In this document: positions 27,335-35,500 of the stretch, piece by piece
Layout: the number at the start of each line of letters is the position of its first letter
Numbering within the stretch: the first letter of the stretch is position 1
Origin: Bacteroides sp.
GTDB lineage: Bacteria > Bacteroidota > Bacteroidia > Bacteroidales > Bacteroidaceae
DNA: 64,000 nucleotides
Assembly: GCA_022648295.1 (NCBI GenBank)
Contig: JALCME010000010.1
Location: forward strand, 89,489-153,488
Direction: 5' to 3'
Program-made: the position numbers and the translations under genes
The notes under the pieces: model-generated
Database searches by the model: none
Told to the model about the DNA's origin: nothing
What the model saw: only the letters and a program-made list of their open reading frames with translations

Positions 27335-28018
27335 TTAAAATAAAGATTTAAGGAAGAAAGCAACAACTACCAAGGCAAAGCATACAACGATGATAGTGGA
27401 ATAAATAGTGGAAATACATTTCCAACGGTTAATCCATATTTTGTTGTTCCAGCCTAAAGTCTGCATAGCACTCCAGAAACCGTGAGTTAAATGGAACCAC
27501 AAGGCACCCAACCAAACCAGATAAAGTACGACAAACACCGGATTGCTAAAAGTGTGTTGAATGTGATAAACCCCATCGGCTGCATAAGCCGTGTTTACGC
27601 TCAAGTTTCCCATCTTGAACAAAAGTTCGGGAAGCTGCATCTTAGCCCAAAAGTTTACTAAATGCAGCCCAAGGCCAGCTAGTACAATAAGGCCTAATAC
27701 AAGCATGTTTTGTGAAGCCCATTCCACGTTTTGAGGCTTGTCTACCACGGCGTAACGCTCACTTCCACGTGCTTTGCGATTTTGCATAGTTAACCAAAAA
27801 GCATAGATGATGTGAATAACGAAAAGAGCAGCCAAGCCGGCAGTAGCAACTAAAGCATACCAGTTTGCTCCCAGAAATTCACAGACCATGTTGTATCCTT
27901 CCTCAGAGAAGAGTGCGACAAGGTTCATCGCCATGTGAAACGTTAGAAATAGGACAAGGGCGACACCCGTAACGCTCATCACCACTTTCCTTCCTACAGA
28001 TGAATTACTTAACCACAT
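27335..28018 (-). CDS. sdhC: Fumarate reductase / succinate dehydrogenase cytochrome b subunit
   Basis: Membrane anchor that carries haem and exchanges electrons with menaquinone. The 227-residue protein has five membrane helices, with histidines positioned as haem ligands (for example FHMAMN near residue 27, VIHIIYAF near residue 67, HLVNFWAK near residue 119, HLTHGFWSAMQ near residue 178). The single larger subunit with five helices is the diheme type found with Wolinella fumarate reductase. It is the first gene of the operon and has a well-matched promoter. Confidence 0.93.
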   Translation of the reverse strand: MWLSNSSVGRKVVMSVTGVALVLFLTFHMAMNLVALFSEEGYNMVCEFLGANWYALVATAGLAALFVIHIIYAFWLTMQNRKARGSERYAVVDKPQNVEWASQNMLVLGLIVLAGLGLHLVNFWAKMQLPELLFKMGNLSVNTAYAADGVYHIQHTFSNPVFVVLYLVWLGALWFHLTHGFWSAMQTLGWNNKIWINRWKCISTIYSTIIVVCFALVVVAFFLKSLF

Positions 28019-28088
28019 AAATGATTGAATTTAAATTATTTAATAGTAACAAATATGCTCACTTTGTACGTATTTCACTAATATCCCG

Positions 28089-28119
28089 CAAAAATAGAAG
28101 AAATACCTTGATTAAGCAA
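28089..28119 (-). promoter_or_regulatory. Promoter of the sdhCAB operon
   Basis: On the minus strand TTG (28117-28119) and TATTTTTG (28089-28096) are 20 bases apart, a good -33/-7 match. Transcription near 28083 leaves about 65 bases before the sdhC ATG. Confidence 0.7.
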
Positions 28120-28225
28120 GGGATTAAAGAAATAATTCCGTAATTAGAAACGAGAAGAACAAACTCTTCCCTTCAGACAAGACACCAGAGGGAACTGATC
28201 ATAACAGATTATTCAACAGATATAC

Positions 28226-29110
28226 TCAATGGGAATCTTTACCAACACTATTTTTTAAGATCACAATTTTTTCTCCATTTGCAGAACGTTTTCGCAAGGA
28301 GCGTGGAGTATCTCCAAATGAGTCTTTACAAAAATGAGCAAAATGAGATAGGGAATCAAAACCATACCGTGCACTAATAACAGATATACGTTGCTTAGTA
28401 GTTTGAAGGTCATTTAAAATACCTTCACGCTTTTTATCGAGCATCCACTCGTAAACAGGCACTCCATACACATTTTTAAATAAACGACGGAAGGTTGTGA
28501 TACTATATCCTCCTAAATGTGCAAACTCTTCCACTGTTTTCATTTTCTCATAATTCTGCATTATAAAGTAATGAAAGCTCTCTGTATATGTACTGATAGG
28601 GAAGAAGAAACGGCATATCTGAGGTAACGGATAGAGATTGGTGAGAATGAAAGTTAATTCTTTACATTTAAGATCAAGATATTTCCCGCATGCAACGGAT
28701 TGTCCCTTTAAATAATCAACAACCCCGGTTAGTAAGCCCCATAATTGAGGAATTGCCGTTAAAGGAGTATAGGTCACCGGCTCTTTAGCACGATCCAAGA
28801 TTTCCTTATATGCAGCTTCGCAAACTAGTGGTAATTCTGTAAACTGATAAACGATGTATTCCACATCTGTTAAAGCTAATAACTCTACTTTTGAACCGAT
28901 AGCCTGCAATATAAATTGTTTACTCTGTAATGTTGCCCCGGGATATTCGTCACTATTAACCAGAAATTCACCATTGAGCATAAAGATAATACAATTTTGC
29001 GTACATTTCTCAGAAGGGAAATGCCGTCCTTTAAGATACTGATGATAAACCAAAGGTCCTTCAGAGTGTTGAGGGCATAGACTACAATCAAATTGTCTGT
29101 CAAAAAACAT
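28226..29110 (-). CDS. AraC-family transcriptional regulator
   Basis: DNA-binding regulator of 294 residues. The N-terminal half looks like a cupin-type sensing domain (CIIFMLNGEFLVNSDEYPGATLQSKQFI), and the C-terminal 100 residues form the two AraC helix-turn-helix units (VEEFAHLGGYSITTFRRLFKNVYG, then ISVISARYGFDSLSHFAHFCKDSFGDTPRSLRK). The N-terminus contains CSLCPQH near residue 10. Its target is not evident; it is divergent from a PAP2 phosphatase gene and shares a short intergenic region with it. Confidence 0.9.
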   Translation of the reverse strand: MFFDRQFDCSLCPQHSEGPLVYHQYLKGRHFPSEKCTQNCIIFMLNGEFLVNSDEYPGATLQSKQFILQAIGSKVELLALTDVEYIVYQFTELPLVCEAAYKEILDRAKEPVTYTPLTAIPQLWGLLTGVVDYLKGQSVACGKYLDLKCKELTFILTNLYPLPQICRFFFPISTYTESFHYFIMQNYEKMKTVEEFAHLGGYSITTFRRLFKNVYGVPVYEWMLDKKREGILNDLQTTKQRISVISARYGFDSLSHFAHFCKDSFGDTPRSLRKRSANGEKIVILKNSVGKDSH

Positions 29111-29157
29111 AGCTTCTCTTATCTATATAATAGAGGTGAATTTATAAAATGTGGGAA

Positions 29158-29165
29158 CAAAGATA
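29158..29165 (-). promoter_or_regulatory. Promoter -7 element of the AraC-family gene
   Basis: TATCTTTG on the minus strand (CAAAGATA on plus) matches the consensus. It is 42 bases from the divergent element that drives the PAP2 gene. Confidence 0.55.
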
Positions 29166-29199
29166 GATTTTTTTTGCGAATACTCTAACTTTTTTCAAT

Positions 29200-29207
29200 T
29201 ATCTTTG
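29200..29207 (+). promoter_or_regulatory. Promoter -7 element of the PAP2 gene
   Basis: TATCTTTG matches the consensus, with TTTG at 29173-29176 at a spacing of 23 bases, slightly long. Confidence 0.55.
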
Positions 29208-29232
29208 CTCCTATTCACAAGATGTAAGGTAC

Positions 29233-29835
29233 ATGAAAAAAGTTTCTTTTTATATCTGTTTCACGTTGTCCATTGTCCTCAACACTTCGGCACAGAACTG
29301 GGATATCAACACATTGCACCAAATTAATAGCTGGGATGGCAAGTTTATTCGTAATTATAATAAGGTTATTTCCCGCACGGAACCCTACATTGCTGTTGGA
29401 GTACCCGTATCAATGGCTATTGCCGCCTGGATCAAACACGATAAAAATTTATTAAAGAATGCCATATATGTAGGTACAAGTGTGGCGGGAACTGTTGCAG
29501 TAACCTACGGAATAAAACATCTGGTGGATCGCAAACGTCCTTACGATCGCTATCCCAACCGGGTGCATGCTTACAGTCATGAAAGCAGTCCCTCATTTCC
29601 CTCTTCGCATACAGCCACGGCCTTTGCTCTGGCTACTTCATTAAGTATTAAGTATCCCAAATGGTACATCATAGCCCCTTCCGCCTTTTGGGCTTGCTCG
29701 GTTGGGGTTTCACGCATCAACGAAGGAGTACACTATCCTTCCGATGTCATCGTCGGTGCTGCAGCGGGCGCAGGCTGTGCAGTGCTAAACATCTATATTA
29801 ATCGTTGGCTGAATAAATGGCTTTTCGGCAATTAA
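29233..29835 (+). CDS. PAP2-family phosphatase, secreted or membrane-anchored
   Basis: Acid phosphatase/vanadium-haloperoxidase fold enzyme of 200 residues with an N-terminal signal (to about residue 20). The three PAP2 motifs appear: KHLVDRKRPY near residue 96, PSFPSSHTATAFA near residue 115, and SRINEGVHYPSDVIVG near residue 161. Family members remove phosphate from undecaprenyl pyrophosphate, lipid A or other lipid phosphates; the sequence does not decide which. It is transcribed alone from a divergent promoter. Confidence 0.88.
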   Translation: MKKVSFYICFTLSIVLNTSAQNWDINTLHQINSWDGKFIRNYNKVISRTEPYIAVGVPVSMAIAAWIKHDKNLLKNAIYVGTSVAGTVAVTYGIKHLVDRKRPYDRYPNRVHAYSHESSPSFPSSHTATAFALATSLSIKYPKWYIIAPSAFWACSVGVSRINEGVHYPSDVIVGAAAGAGCAVLNIYINRWLNKWLFGN

Positions 29836-29960
29836 GAGGTAAAAATGCTTCTACTTTAGTCCTGATAGACTTATAAGTCTTCAATGTCTATACAGAAATC
29901 TTATTCAATTAACTGCTTCACCTTTATAAATAGCAAATACTTAGGGCATTGCAAACCGTG

Positions 29961-29987
29961 AAGAAGACATAAACCCGCTTCTTTTTT
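29961..29987 (+). terminator. Possible terminator after the PAP2 gene
   Basis: AAGAAG (29961-29966) pairs with CTTCTT (29978-29983), followed by TTTT. The stem is short and A/T rich. A perfect 14-base palindrome (AGACTTATAAGTCT) lies about 70 bases upstream. Confidence 0.4.
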
Positions 29988-30046
29988 ACAATAAGCCCCC
30001 GGACTATTATAATTTGATATTTAAGAGAGAGAACTTCCTACCGTTT

Positions 30047-31162
30047 TTACCTTAGTAGATGATAAACTCCCCCTACCAATGCTTTTACTATTCCTTTCAT
30101 TTCCAATTGAAATAATAAAGCACTCGTTCTGTTGACCGGTATATCTGCTTTCACCACCAACGTATTGATATGAAGATCTCCCTGTGCAGATAGAATCTTT
30201 ACGATCTTTTGTTCTTCTTCGGTAAGGTTGGGAAAGAGTTCACCTTGCACCTCTTCCGCTTGTTTCAGGGTTTGATCCACCCACCCCATTGCTTTTACAA
30301 AATCATCGGCGGATTGTATCAATGCCGCTTTGTTATCCCGAATCAGTTCGTTACAGCCTTTTGAGGTATTGTCCGAGACTCTTCCGGGAACGGCAAAGCA
30401 ATCCCGGTGGTATCCGTTTGCCAGGTCTGCCGTAATCAGTGAGCCTCCTTTATCGGCCGACTCCACCACGATGGTAGCATCGCTCATGCCTGCCACGATA
30501 CGGTTGCGACTCACAAAATTATAGCGGTCGGGGGTAGTGCCCGATGAAAATTCAGTGAGTAGTCCACCTTCGTTAAGCATGTCAACGGCAGTCTTCCGAT
30601 GGGCTGACGGATAGATGCGATCCAGGCCATGCGCCAGGACGCCAACAGTGGAGAGCTGATTTCCTAATGCAGCACGATGGGCATGAATATCAATGCCGTA
30701 TGCCAAACCACTTATCACTAAGACATCGGGGCAAAGGGATTTCAGGTCATGCAGAAAGTCGGCACAGAATTGTTTGCCGTAATCGGTGGCGCGGCGTGTA
30801 CCCACCATACAAATGATATGCAGGCGGTTGAGGTCTGCATTTCCCTTGAAGAAAAGGGCGAGAGGGGCATCTTCGCATTCCCTGAGCCGTGAGGGATAGG
30901 CTTCATCTTGCAGGGTCAAGCAATTGATACGGTTCTTTTTTATGAATTCCAGTTCATGTTCAGCACGTGCCAGAATATCGGGACAGTCCAGTGTCTTGGC
31001 AATGCCGGGATTAATACCTGGCAGCTGTTCTGCTAAATCTTGCGGTGCTTTGAATACTTTGGTGGCACTTCCCATTGCGTCTACCAGACGCTTTGCGCCA
31101 ATGTGTCCTATGCCGGGAATAAGCGGAAGGGCTATGCTATAAATACATTCTTCATCATTCAT
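30047..31162 (-). CDS. dprA: DNA-processing protein DprA
   Basis: Loads RecA on single-stranded DNA during uptake and transformation; it is widespread even in species with no known competence. The 371-residue protein has an N-terminal helix-hairpin-helix-like region, the Rossmann core with GTRRATDYGKQF, SGLAYGIDIHAHRAAL, VLAHGLDRIYPSAHR, and GGSLITADLANGYHRDCFAVPG, and a C-terminal winged-helix domain (about 300-371). ATG 31162 was chosen over 31207 because the extra residues overlap the preceding gene and are not family-like. It overlaps the thioesterase gene by eight bases. Confidence 0.93.
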   Translation of the reverse strand: MNDEECIYSIALPLIPGIGHIGAKRLVDAMGSATKVFKAPQDLAEQLPGINPGIAKTLDCPDILARAEHELEFIKKNRINCLTLQDEAYPSRLRECEDAPLALFFKGNADLNRLHIICMVGTRRATDYGKQFCADFLHDLKSLCPDVLVISGLAYGIDIHAHRAALGNQLSTVGVLAHGLDRIYPSAHRKTAVDMLNEGGLLTEFSSGTTPDRYNFVSRNRIVAGMSDATIVVESADKGGSLITADLANGYHRDCFAVPGRVSDNTSKGCNELIRDNKAALIQSADDFVKAMGWVDQTLKQAEEVQGELFPNLTEEEQKIVKILSAQGDLHINTLVVKADIPVNRTSALLFQLEMKGIVKALVGGVYHLLR

Positions 31163-31565
31163 GATCGAGATAAGGAGCAAAAACAGAGTCGAACAATTGG
31201 CTGTCACTTAAACGTCCGTTAACCAGGCATACCGTTTCGACAGTGGACTTCACAACGACTTTGTTATCGGTTTTTCTAAAGATGTCCTGATAGAAAACGT
31301 ACTTGATGCCTTCTTTCCTGAGGTATAGTTTAGAGAGAAACTCATCGCCACTCTTCAGTGGTGTTTTAAACGCCATACTGATGCGCGCCACAACCGGATC
31401 GACTCCTTGTTGATGTAGTTCAGCAAAGCTCAGACCGGCAGAAGTCAGAAATTCGTGTCGTGTATGTTCCAGATAGTGTTGATAGTTGGCATTGTTGACA
31501 ATTCCTTGCAGATCACATTCGTAATCACGGACCTTCATTTCCAACTGATAAATATACTTTTCCAT
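31155..31565 (-). CDS. Hotdog-fold acyl-CoA thioesterase (YbgC/FadM type)
   Basis: Probably hydrolyses an acyl-CoA. The 136-residue protein has the hotdog signature VRDYECDLQGIVNNANYQHYLEHTRHEFL, with the aspartate (ECDLQGIVNNANY) typical of 4-hydroxybenzoyl-CoA-type thioesterases. ATG 31565 begins MEKYIYQLEMKVRDYE; the longer frame to 31643 lies inside the upstream gene. It is between the U32 protein (gap of one base) and dprA (overlap of eight bases), so the three form an operon. Confidence 0.88.
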   Translation of the reverse strand: MEKYIYQLEMKVRDYECDLQGIVNNANYQHYLEHTRHEFLTSAGLSFAELHQQGVDPVVARISMAFKTPLKSGDEFLSKLYLRKEGIKYVFYQDIFRKTDNKVVVKSTVETVCLVNGRLSDSQLFDSVFAPYLDHE

Positions 31566-31566
31566 A

Positions 31567-32853
31567 TTACTTTTTAGTCTCCTTGTCGAGTCCCTTAAAC
31601 TTTCTAAGTTCCGCCGTAGAGACCAGTTTATACAGTTTGTCACTTGGCCGGATCTTTTCCAACTTCATGGAGAAGTGTTCTCCTTTCTTCACCGTTTGAA
31701 CCGGTTTTAAATCCACACGGGCTTCGTCAAGCGTGGTGAACACGGCACCTGTCGTAGGTCCGGTTATCAGCAACTTATCTCCAACTTTCAACTCGGCAGC
31801 TTCAACCAGAAATTCGGCTACCCCGATATTGGAGAAGTACTTAATGCCTTTTCCTACGTAGATTTTGCGCTCTGTGGCGGCCGAACCGTAGTTCTTAGTC
31901 CACTCCCCAAGCCGCTGCCCCAGGTAGTAACCATCCCAGAATCCCCGATTAAAGACCGTCTTCAACCGTTCATCCCATGCTTCAATCTTTTCATCGGTAA
32001 AGGTTCCGTCCAGATAAGAACGGATGGCTTCTTTGTAGCATTCCACCACGGTACGGACATACTCAGGCCCACGGGCACGCCCTTCTATCTTAAACACCCG
32101 CACGCCTGCATCAATCATCTTATTCATAAAATGAATGGTTTTCAGGTCTTTGGGCGACATAATGTACTGATTATCCACTTCCAACTCTTCATCGGTTTCC
32201 TTATCGCGTACAATATAAGAGCGACGACAGACCTGCATGCAAGCTCCGCGGTTGGCGGAATTATTCATTTCATGCAGGGAAAGGTAACATTTGCCCGAAA
32301 CGGCCATGCACAGGGCTCCATGACAGAACATCTCTATCCGGATGGGCTTTCCGCTTGGTCCGCAAATCTGTTCTTCACAAATATGACGGTAGATCTCCGT
32401 CACCTGCTCCAGATTAAGTTCCCGCGCCAGTACCACTACATCGGCAAACTGGGCATAAAACCGGAGGGCTTCTACGTTGGATATGTTCAATTGGGTGGAA
32501 AGATGCACTTCCTGCCCTATTTGCCGGGCGTAACTCATCACCGCTACATCCGCCGCAATCACCGCCGAAATACCGGCTGACTTGGCTGCATCAATAATGG
32601 TACGCATCAGACTTAAATCATTGTCGTAAATAATGGTGTTTACCGTAAGGTAGCTCTTCATATCGTGCTCTTCGCAGGTTTGGGCTATCTCACGCAAATC
32701 ATCAATAGTGAAAGTATTGGCAGAGCGGGCACGCATATTCAGGTTAGCAATACCAAAATAAACGGAGTCCGCTCCGGCCTGTATGGCGGCAGCCAGCGAC
32801 TCGCGTGAGCCTACCGGCGCCATGATCTCAAAATCTTTTATGTTAAGGTTCAT
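31567..32853 (-). CDS. U32-family protein (TrhP/YegQ-like, tRNA hydroxylation)
   Basis: U32 proteins were named as peptidases, but the related TrhP/RlhA group act in prephenate-dependent hydroxylation of tRNA or rRNA. The 428-residue protein shows the family core: APVGSRESLAAAIQAGADSVYFG, EMFCHGALCMAVSGKCYLS near residue 175, and GACMQVCRRSYIV near residue 200. These supply the cysteines seen in iron-sulfur-containing members. Which RNA it modifies cannot be said. It heads an operon with the thioesterase and dprA. Confidence 0.85.
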   Translation of the reverse strand: MNLNIKDFEIMAPVGSRESLAAAIQAGADSVYFGIANLNMRARSANTFTIDDLREIAQTCEEHDMKSYLTVNTIIYDNDLSLMRTIIDAAKSAGISAVIAADVAVMSYARQIGQEVHLSTQLNISNVEALRFYAQFADVVVLARELNLEQVTEIYRHICEEQICGPSGKPIRIEMFCHGALCMAVSGKCYLSLHEMNNSANRGACMQVCRRSYIVRDKETDEELEVDNQYIMSPKDLKTIHFMNKMIDAGVRVFKIEGRARGPEYVRTVVECYKEAIRSYLDGTFTDEKIEAWDERLKTVFNRGFWDGYYLGQRLGEWTKNYGSAATERKIYVGKGIKYFSNIGVAEFLVEAAELKVGDKLLITGPTTGAVFTTLDEARVDLKPVQTVKKGEHFSMKLEKIRPSDKLYKLVSTAELRKFKGLDKETKK

Positions 32854-32919
32854 TCTTTATAATTTCGGCTTTTAGTGCCAGTTTACTTCGCAACAGAACA
32901 AATTACTTCTCGAATAAGT

Positions 32920-33384
32920 TTACTTGTTCCCTTTGGCGTTCAATTCGGTCTGCAGATCTGCTGCGATTTCCATACCCAACTGCTGACCAAATTTCATTCC
33001 CTCGACGTTCATAGCCGGAGTTGCCTCTCCCAGCTTCTTGCCAACCGGGGATTCATAGAACTCAATAATCTTTTTCAGATCATCAATAGTCAGGTATTTC
33101 TGATAAACAGGAGTATAGAATGCCGCCAATCTACTACCGAGATTATTCTTCCATTTATCGAGAAATCCGTTCCAAAAAGACTCGGGAACAGTCGGTGCAG
33201 ACTGCTTCATCATAGTCACCATTTGTGGAAGCATTGCATCTACTGATGCCAAGGCACCGGACACAGACATCATTTTACCCAGTGTCTCCTGGTACTCATT
33301 GTCCTGACTTTGTGCAGAGACCGATGGCACTGCAGCAAACAGGGCTGCTCCGCACATCAACAGTAAGATTAAACTTTTTCTCAT
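32920..33384 (-). CDS. DUF2059 secreted protein
   Basis: The 154-residue protein has a signal peptide (MRKSLILLLMCGAALFAAVPSVSA, cleavage near residue 24) and a helical DUF2059-like C-terminal domain (YLTIDDLKKIIEFYESPVGKKL near residue 96). Its function is unknown. ATG 33384 gives a normal signal peptide; the frame to 33420 adds unrelated residues upstream. It is divergent from dusB with a promoter on each side. Confidence 0.82.
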   Translation of the reverse strand: MRKSLILLLMCGAALFAAVPSVSAQSQDNEYQETLGKMMSVSGALASVDAMLPQMVTMMKQSAPTVPESFWNGFLDKWKNNLGSRLAAFYTPVYQKYLTIDDLKKIIEFYESPVGKKLGEATPAMNVEGMKFGQQLGMEIAADLQTELNAKGNK

Positions 33385-33417
33385 AGGTTTTATAAGAGTT
33401 AAATGAATAAATAAGTA

Positions 33418-33446
33418 CAAAGGTAGGCCTTTTTTCCGTATTTTTG
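33418..33446. promoter_or_regulatory. Divergent -7 elements for the DUF2059 gene and dusB
   Basis: Minus-strand TACCTTTG (33418-33425) serves the DUF2059 gene and plus-strand TATTTTTG (33439-33446) serves dusB. The elements lie only 13 bases apart, so the two promoters may compete for polymerase. Confidence 0.55.
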
Positions 33447-33476
33447 CACTCCAATACTCATTTAGTTTGATATTCT

Positions 33477-34457
33477 ATGAAGATAAAACATATAGATTTG
33501 GGCGAACGCCCTGTTTTTTTAGCTCCGATGGAAGACGTCACCGATCCGGCATTCAGACTGATGTGCAAGCGGTTTGGTGCAGACATGGTATATACCGAAT
33601 TTGTATCGAGCGACGCTCTGGTCCGCTCAGTAAACAAAACGATGCAAAAGCTGCACATTTGTGACGAGGAGCGCCCGGTTGCTATTCAGATTTATGGAAG
33701 GGAAGTGGAAGCGATGAGGGATGCCGCACTGATTGCCGAAGAGGCCGGATCGGATATTCTGGATATTAACTTCGGATGTCCGGTGAAGAAGGTAGCTGGC
33801 AAAGGTGCAGGATCGGGAATGTTGCAGAATGTTCCGAAGATGCTGGAAATCACCCGTGCCGTGGCAGACGCCGTAAAGATACCGGTCACCGTAAAGACCC
33901 GCCTGGGATGGGATGCCGATCATAAGATTATAGTGGAACTGGCGGAACAGTTGCAGGATTGTGGCATTGCAGCTCTCACTATTCACGGCCGCACGCGGGC
34001 CCAGATGTACACCGGTGAAGCGGATTGGACGCTGATAGGCGAAGTGAAGAATAATCCCCGCATGCACATCCCGATCATAGGGAACGGCGATATTACTTCC
34101 GCCGAAAAGGCAAAAGAATACTTTGAACGTTACGGCGTAGATGCCATTATGATAGGACGCGGAAGCATCGGCCGTCCATGGATTTTCCGTGAGGTTAAGC
34201 ATTATTTAAGGACGGGAGAATTATTGCCGGCGGAGTCCCCGGAATGGTATCTGAACGTGCTTCGTGAAGAAGCCCGGGAGAGCATTGCACGCTTGGACGA
34301 GCGTCGTGGCATAATCCATATCCGCAGGCATCTGGCTGCAACTCCTTTATTTAAAGGTATTCCCAATTTCAGGGATACCCGCATTGCCATGCTCCGCACC
34401 GAATCGGTGGATGAACTATTCCGCATCTTCGATACCATTCAGTTCACTAACGAATAA
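33477..34457 (+). CDS. dusB: tRNA-dihydrouridine synthase (DusB type)
   Basis: Reduces uridines in tRNA D-loops with FMN and NADPH. The 326-residue protein starts LAPMEDVTDPAFRLMCKRFGADMVYTEFV and has the catalytic cysteine in DINFGCPVKKVAGKGAGSGML near residue 103, IHGRTRAQMYTG near residue 170, and GNGDITSAEKA plus MIGRGSIGRPWIF. It is transcribed alone, divergent from the DUF2059 gene. The roughly 1-kb non-coding region begins right after its stop. Confidence 0.95.
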   Translation: MKIKHIDLGERPVFLAPMEDVTDPAFRLMCKRFGADMVYTEFVSSDALVRSVNKTMQKLHICDEERPVAIQIYGREVEAMRDAALIAEEAGSDILDINFGCPVKKVAGKGAGSGMLQNVPKMLEITRAVADAVKIPVTVKTRLGWDADHKIIVELAEQLQDCGIAALTIHGRTRAQMYTGEADWTLIGEVKNNPRMHIPIIGNGDITSAEKAKEYFERYGVDAIMIGRGSIGRPWIFREVKHYLRTGELLPAESPEWYLNVLREEARESIARLDERRGIIHIRRHLAATPLFKGIPNFRDTRIAMLRTESVDELFRIFDTIQFTNE

Positions 34458-34621
34458 GCGGTAAAAGGACTTATAATCCCAGAAACAGGGTCAAGCATTT
34501 TGTTGCCGTGACCCAATTAATAAACGGTAAAATAATTTATAATCAGATAAAGATTTACCCCCTTTTTATCGGTTATTTATTTTCTTTTTATTAGAAATTG
34601 GTCAACAGATTACAGGTAATT
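34458..34621. other. Intergenic stretch after dusB with a hairpin and a 23-nt direct repeat
   Basis: GGGTCA (34488-34493) pairs with TGACCC (34509-34514) but has no T run, so it is at best a weak terminator. A GGTAAAA...TTATAATC motif appears at 34460 and again at 34526, exactly 66 bases apart, which is three times 22. No gene is seen. Confidence 0.4.
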
Positions 34622-34709
34622 AATCTCCGGTTTATTGGAGACCTATCTCCAACGTGTTGGATATATATATCCTACGCGTTGGAGCTCTATGTCCCTCGTG
34701 CTGGAAATA
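34622..34709. repeat. Four tandem 22-bp repeats, each palindromic (family 1)
   Basis: Four consecutive 22-mers start at 34622, 34644, 34666 and 34688 with no gaps. The shared pattern is TATNTCCNACGYGTTGGANNTA, and each unit has a palindromic centre such as CCAACGTGTTGG. The units differ from each other at many positions. Confidence 0.75.
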
Positions 34710-34749
34710 GAGTGCCAATAATATAAAGCTTTTACCACAATAATTCAGA

Positions 34750-35105
34750 GATAGTGTTCTCTAAACTCGGAGCTACTTTCATAACAGCTCTCCGTTATTT
34801 TCTTCATACCCCAAAGGTATTTCTTTTATAAACCCAGGGTCTTCTCTTCACAGTCCAAGTTTATCTACCTCGCATCCCAGGGCTGTTTCCTTCATACCCC
34901 AGGGATAGTTCTTTTACAACTTAGAGATATTTCTTTCACAAACCCTGGGCTACTTCTTTCACAAACCCGGAATGCTTCTTTCGCAAACCCGGGCTATCTC
35001 TTTCGCAGCCCAGGGCTATCTGCTCAATTGCCCTGGGTTATCGACCTTGCATCCCAGGGCTACGAAGTTATCAGCCCTAAGCTACACTTTAGCCCCATTG
35101 CATTG
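34750..35105. repeat. About fifteen degenerate 21-23 bp tandem repeats (family 2)
   Basis: A CCCAGGG-like core recurs at 34766, 34788, 34811, 34833, 34855, 34876, 34898, 34920, 34943, 34966, 34988, 35009, 35031, 35053 and 35075. Spacings are 21-23 bases throughout. The approximate unit is TTCTTTCRCAAACCCRGGGCTA. Copies are diverged but stay in register. The period is not a multiple of three and no protein is suggested. Confidence 0.75.
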
Positions 35106-35226
35106 GGTAGACATAACATATTCATCACAAACAAAAGTATCATTAAGCAGGGTGACGTAGTATAAAGGTGGAAAATTCAGCAAAAACGACTCCTAAATAA
35201 CGGAATTTCTAAAAACATGGGTTTTT

Positions 35227-35274
35227 GCTTTCAGCCTCTGTATCCCTTTGTACATCGGCATTCCGGCTGAAAGC
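35227..35274. repeat. Inverted repeat GCTTTCAGCC / GGCTGAAAGC
   Basis: The 10-base arms at 35227-35236 and 35265-35274 are exact reverse complements. Further TTTCAGCC copies occur at 35296 and 35355. Confidence 0.6.
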
Positions 35275-35367
35275 AAGGTTTCAGGTTGCTTTCAGCTTTC
35301 AGCCATATCCCCTCCAGAGACCCTTCTAGCCCCGTTTTTAATGAATTAAAGTGGTTTCAGCCATAAC

Positions 35368-35499
35368 AGACTATGTATTGAGGTGAAATAGACCGTGTAT
35401 TGAAGGCGAACAGATGGTCTATCCGGGTCAGACAGACGGTCTGTTGGGCATCAACACACCATATACTCATACTGGAAACAGTTTTGTTCCAACGGGTTC
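35368..35499. repeat. Six 22-bp tandem units ending at the HTCS stop codon (family 3)
   Basis: Units start at 35368, 35390, 35412, 35434, 35456 and 35478. The first four clearly share AGACNGTNTATTGNGG-type text (for example AGACTATGTATTGAGG and AGACCGTGTATTGAAG). The last two are more diverged. The array stops one base before the end of the hybrid regulator gene. Confidence 0.65.
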
Positions 35500-35500
35500 G

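Noticed and set aside
34622..35499. CRISPR-like array
   Set aside because: Repeats are degenerate, contiguous and of 22-bp period, with no unique spacers between them and no cas genes nearby.
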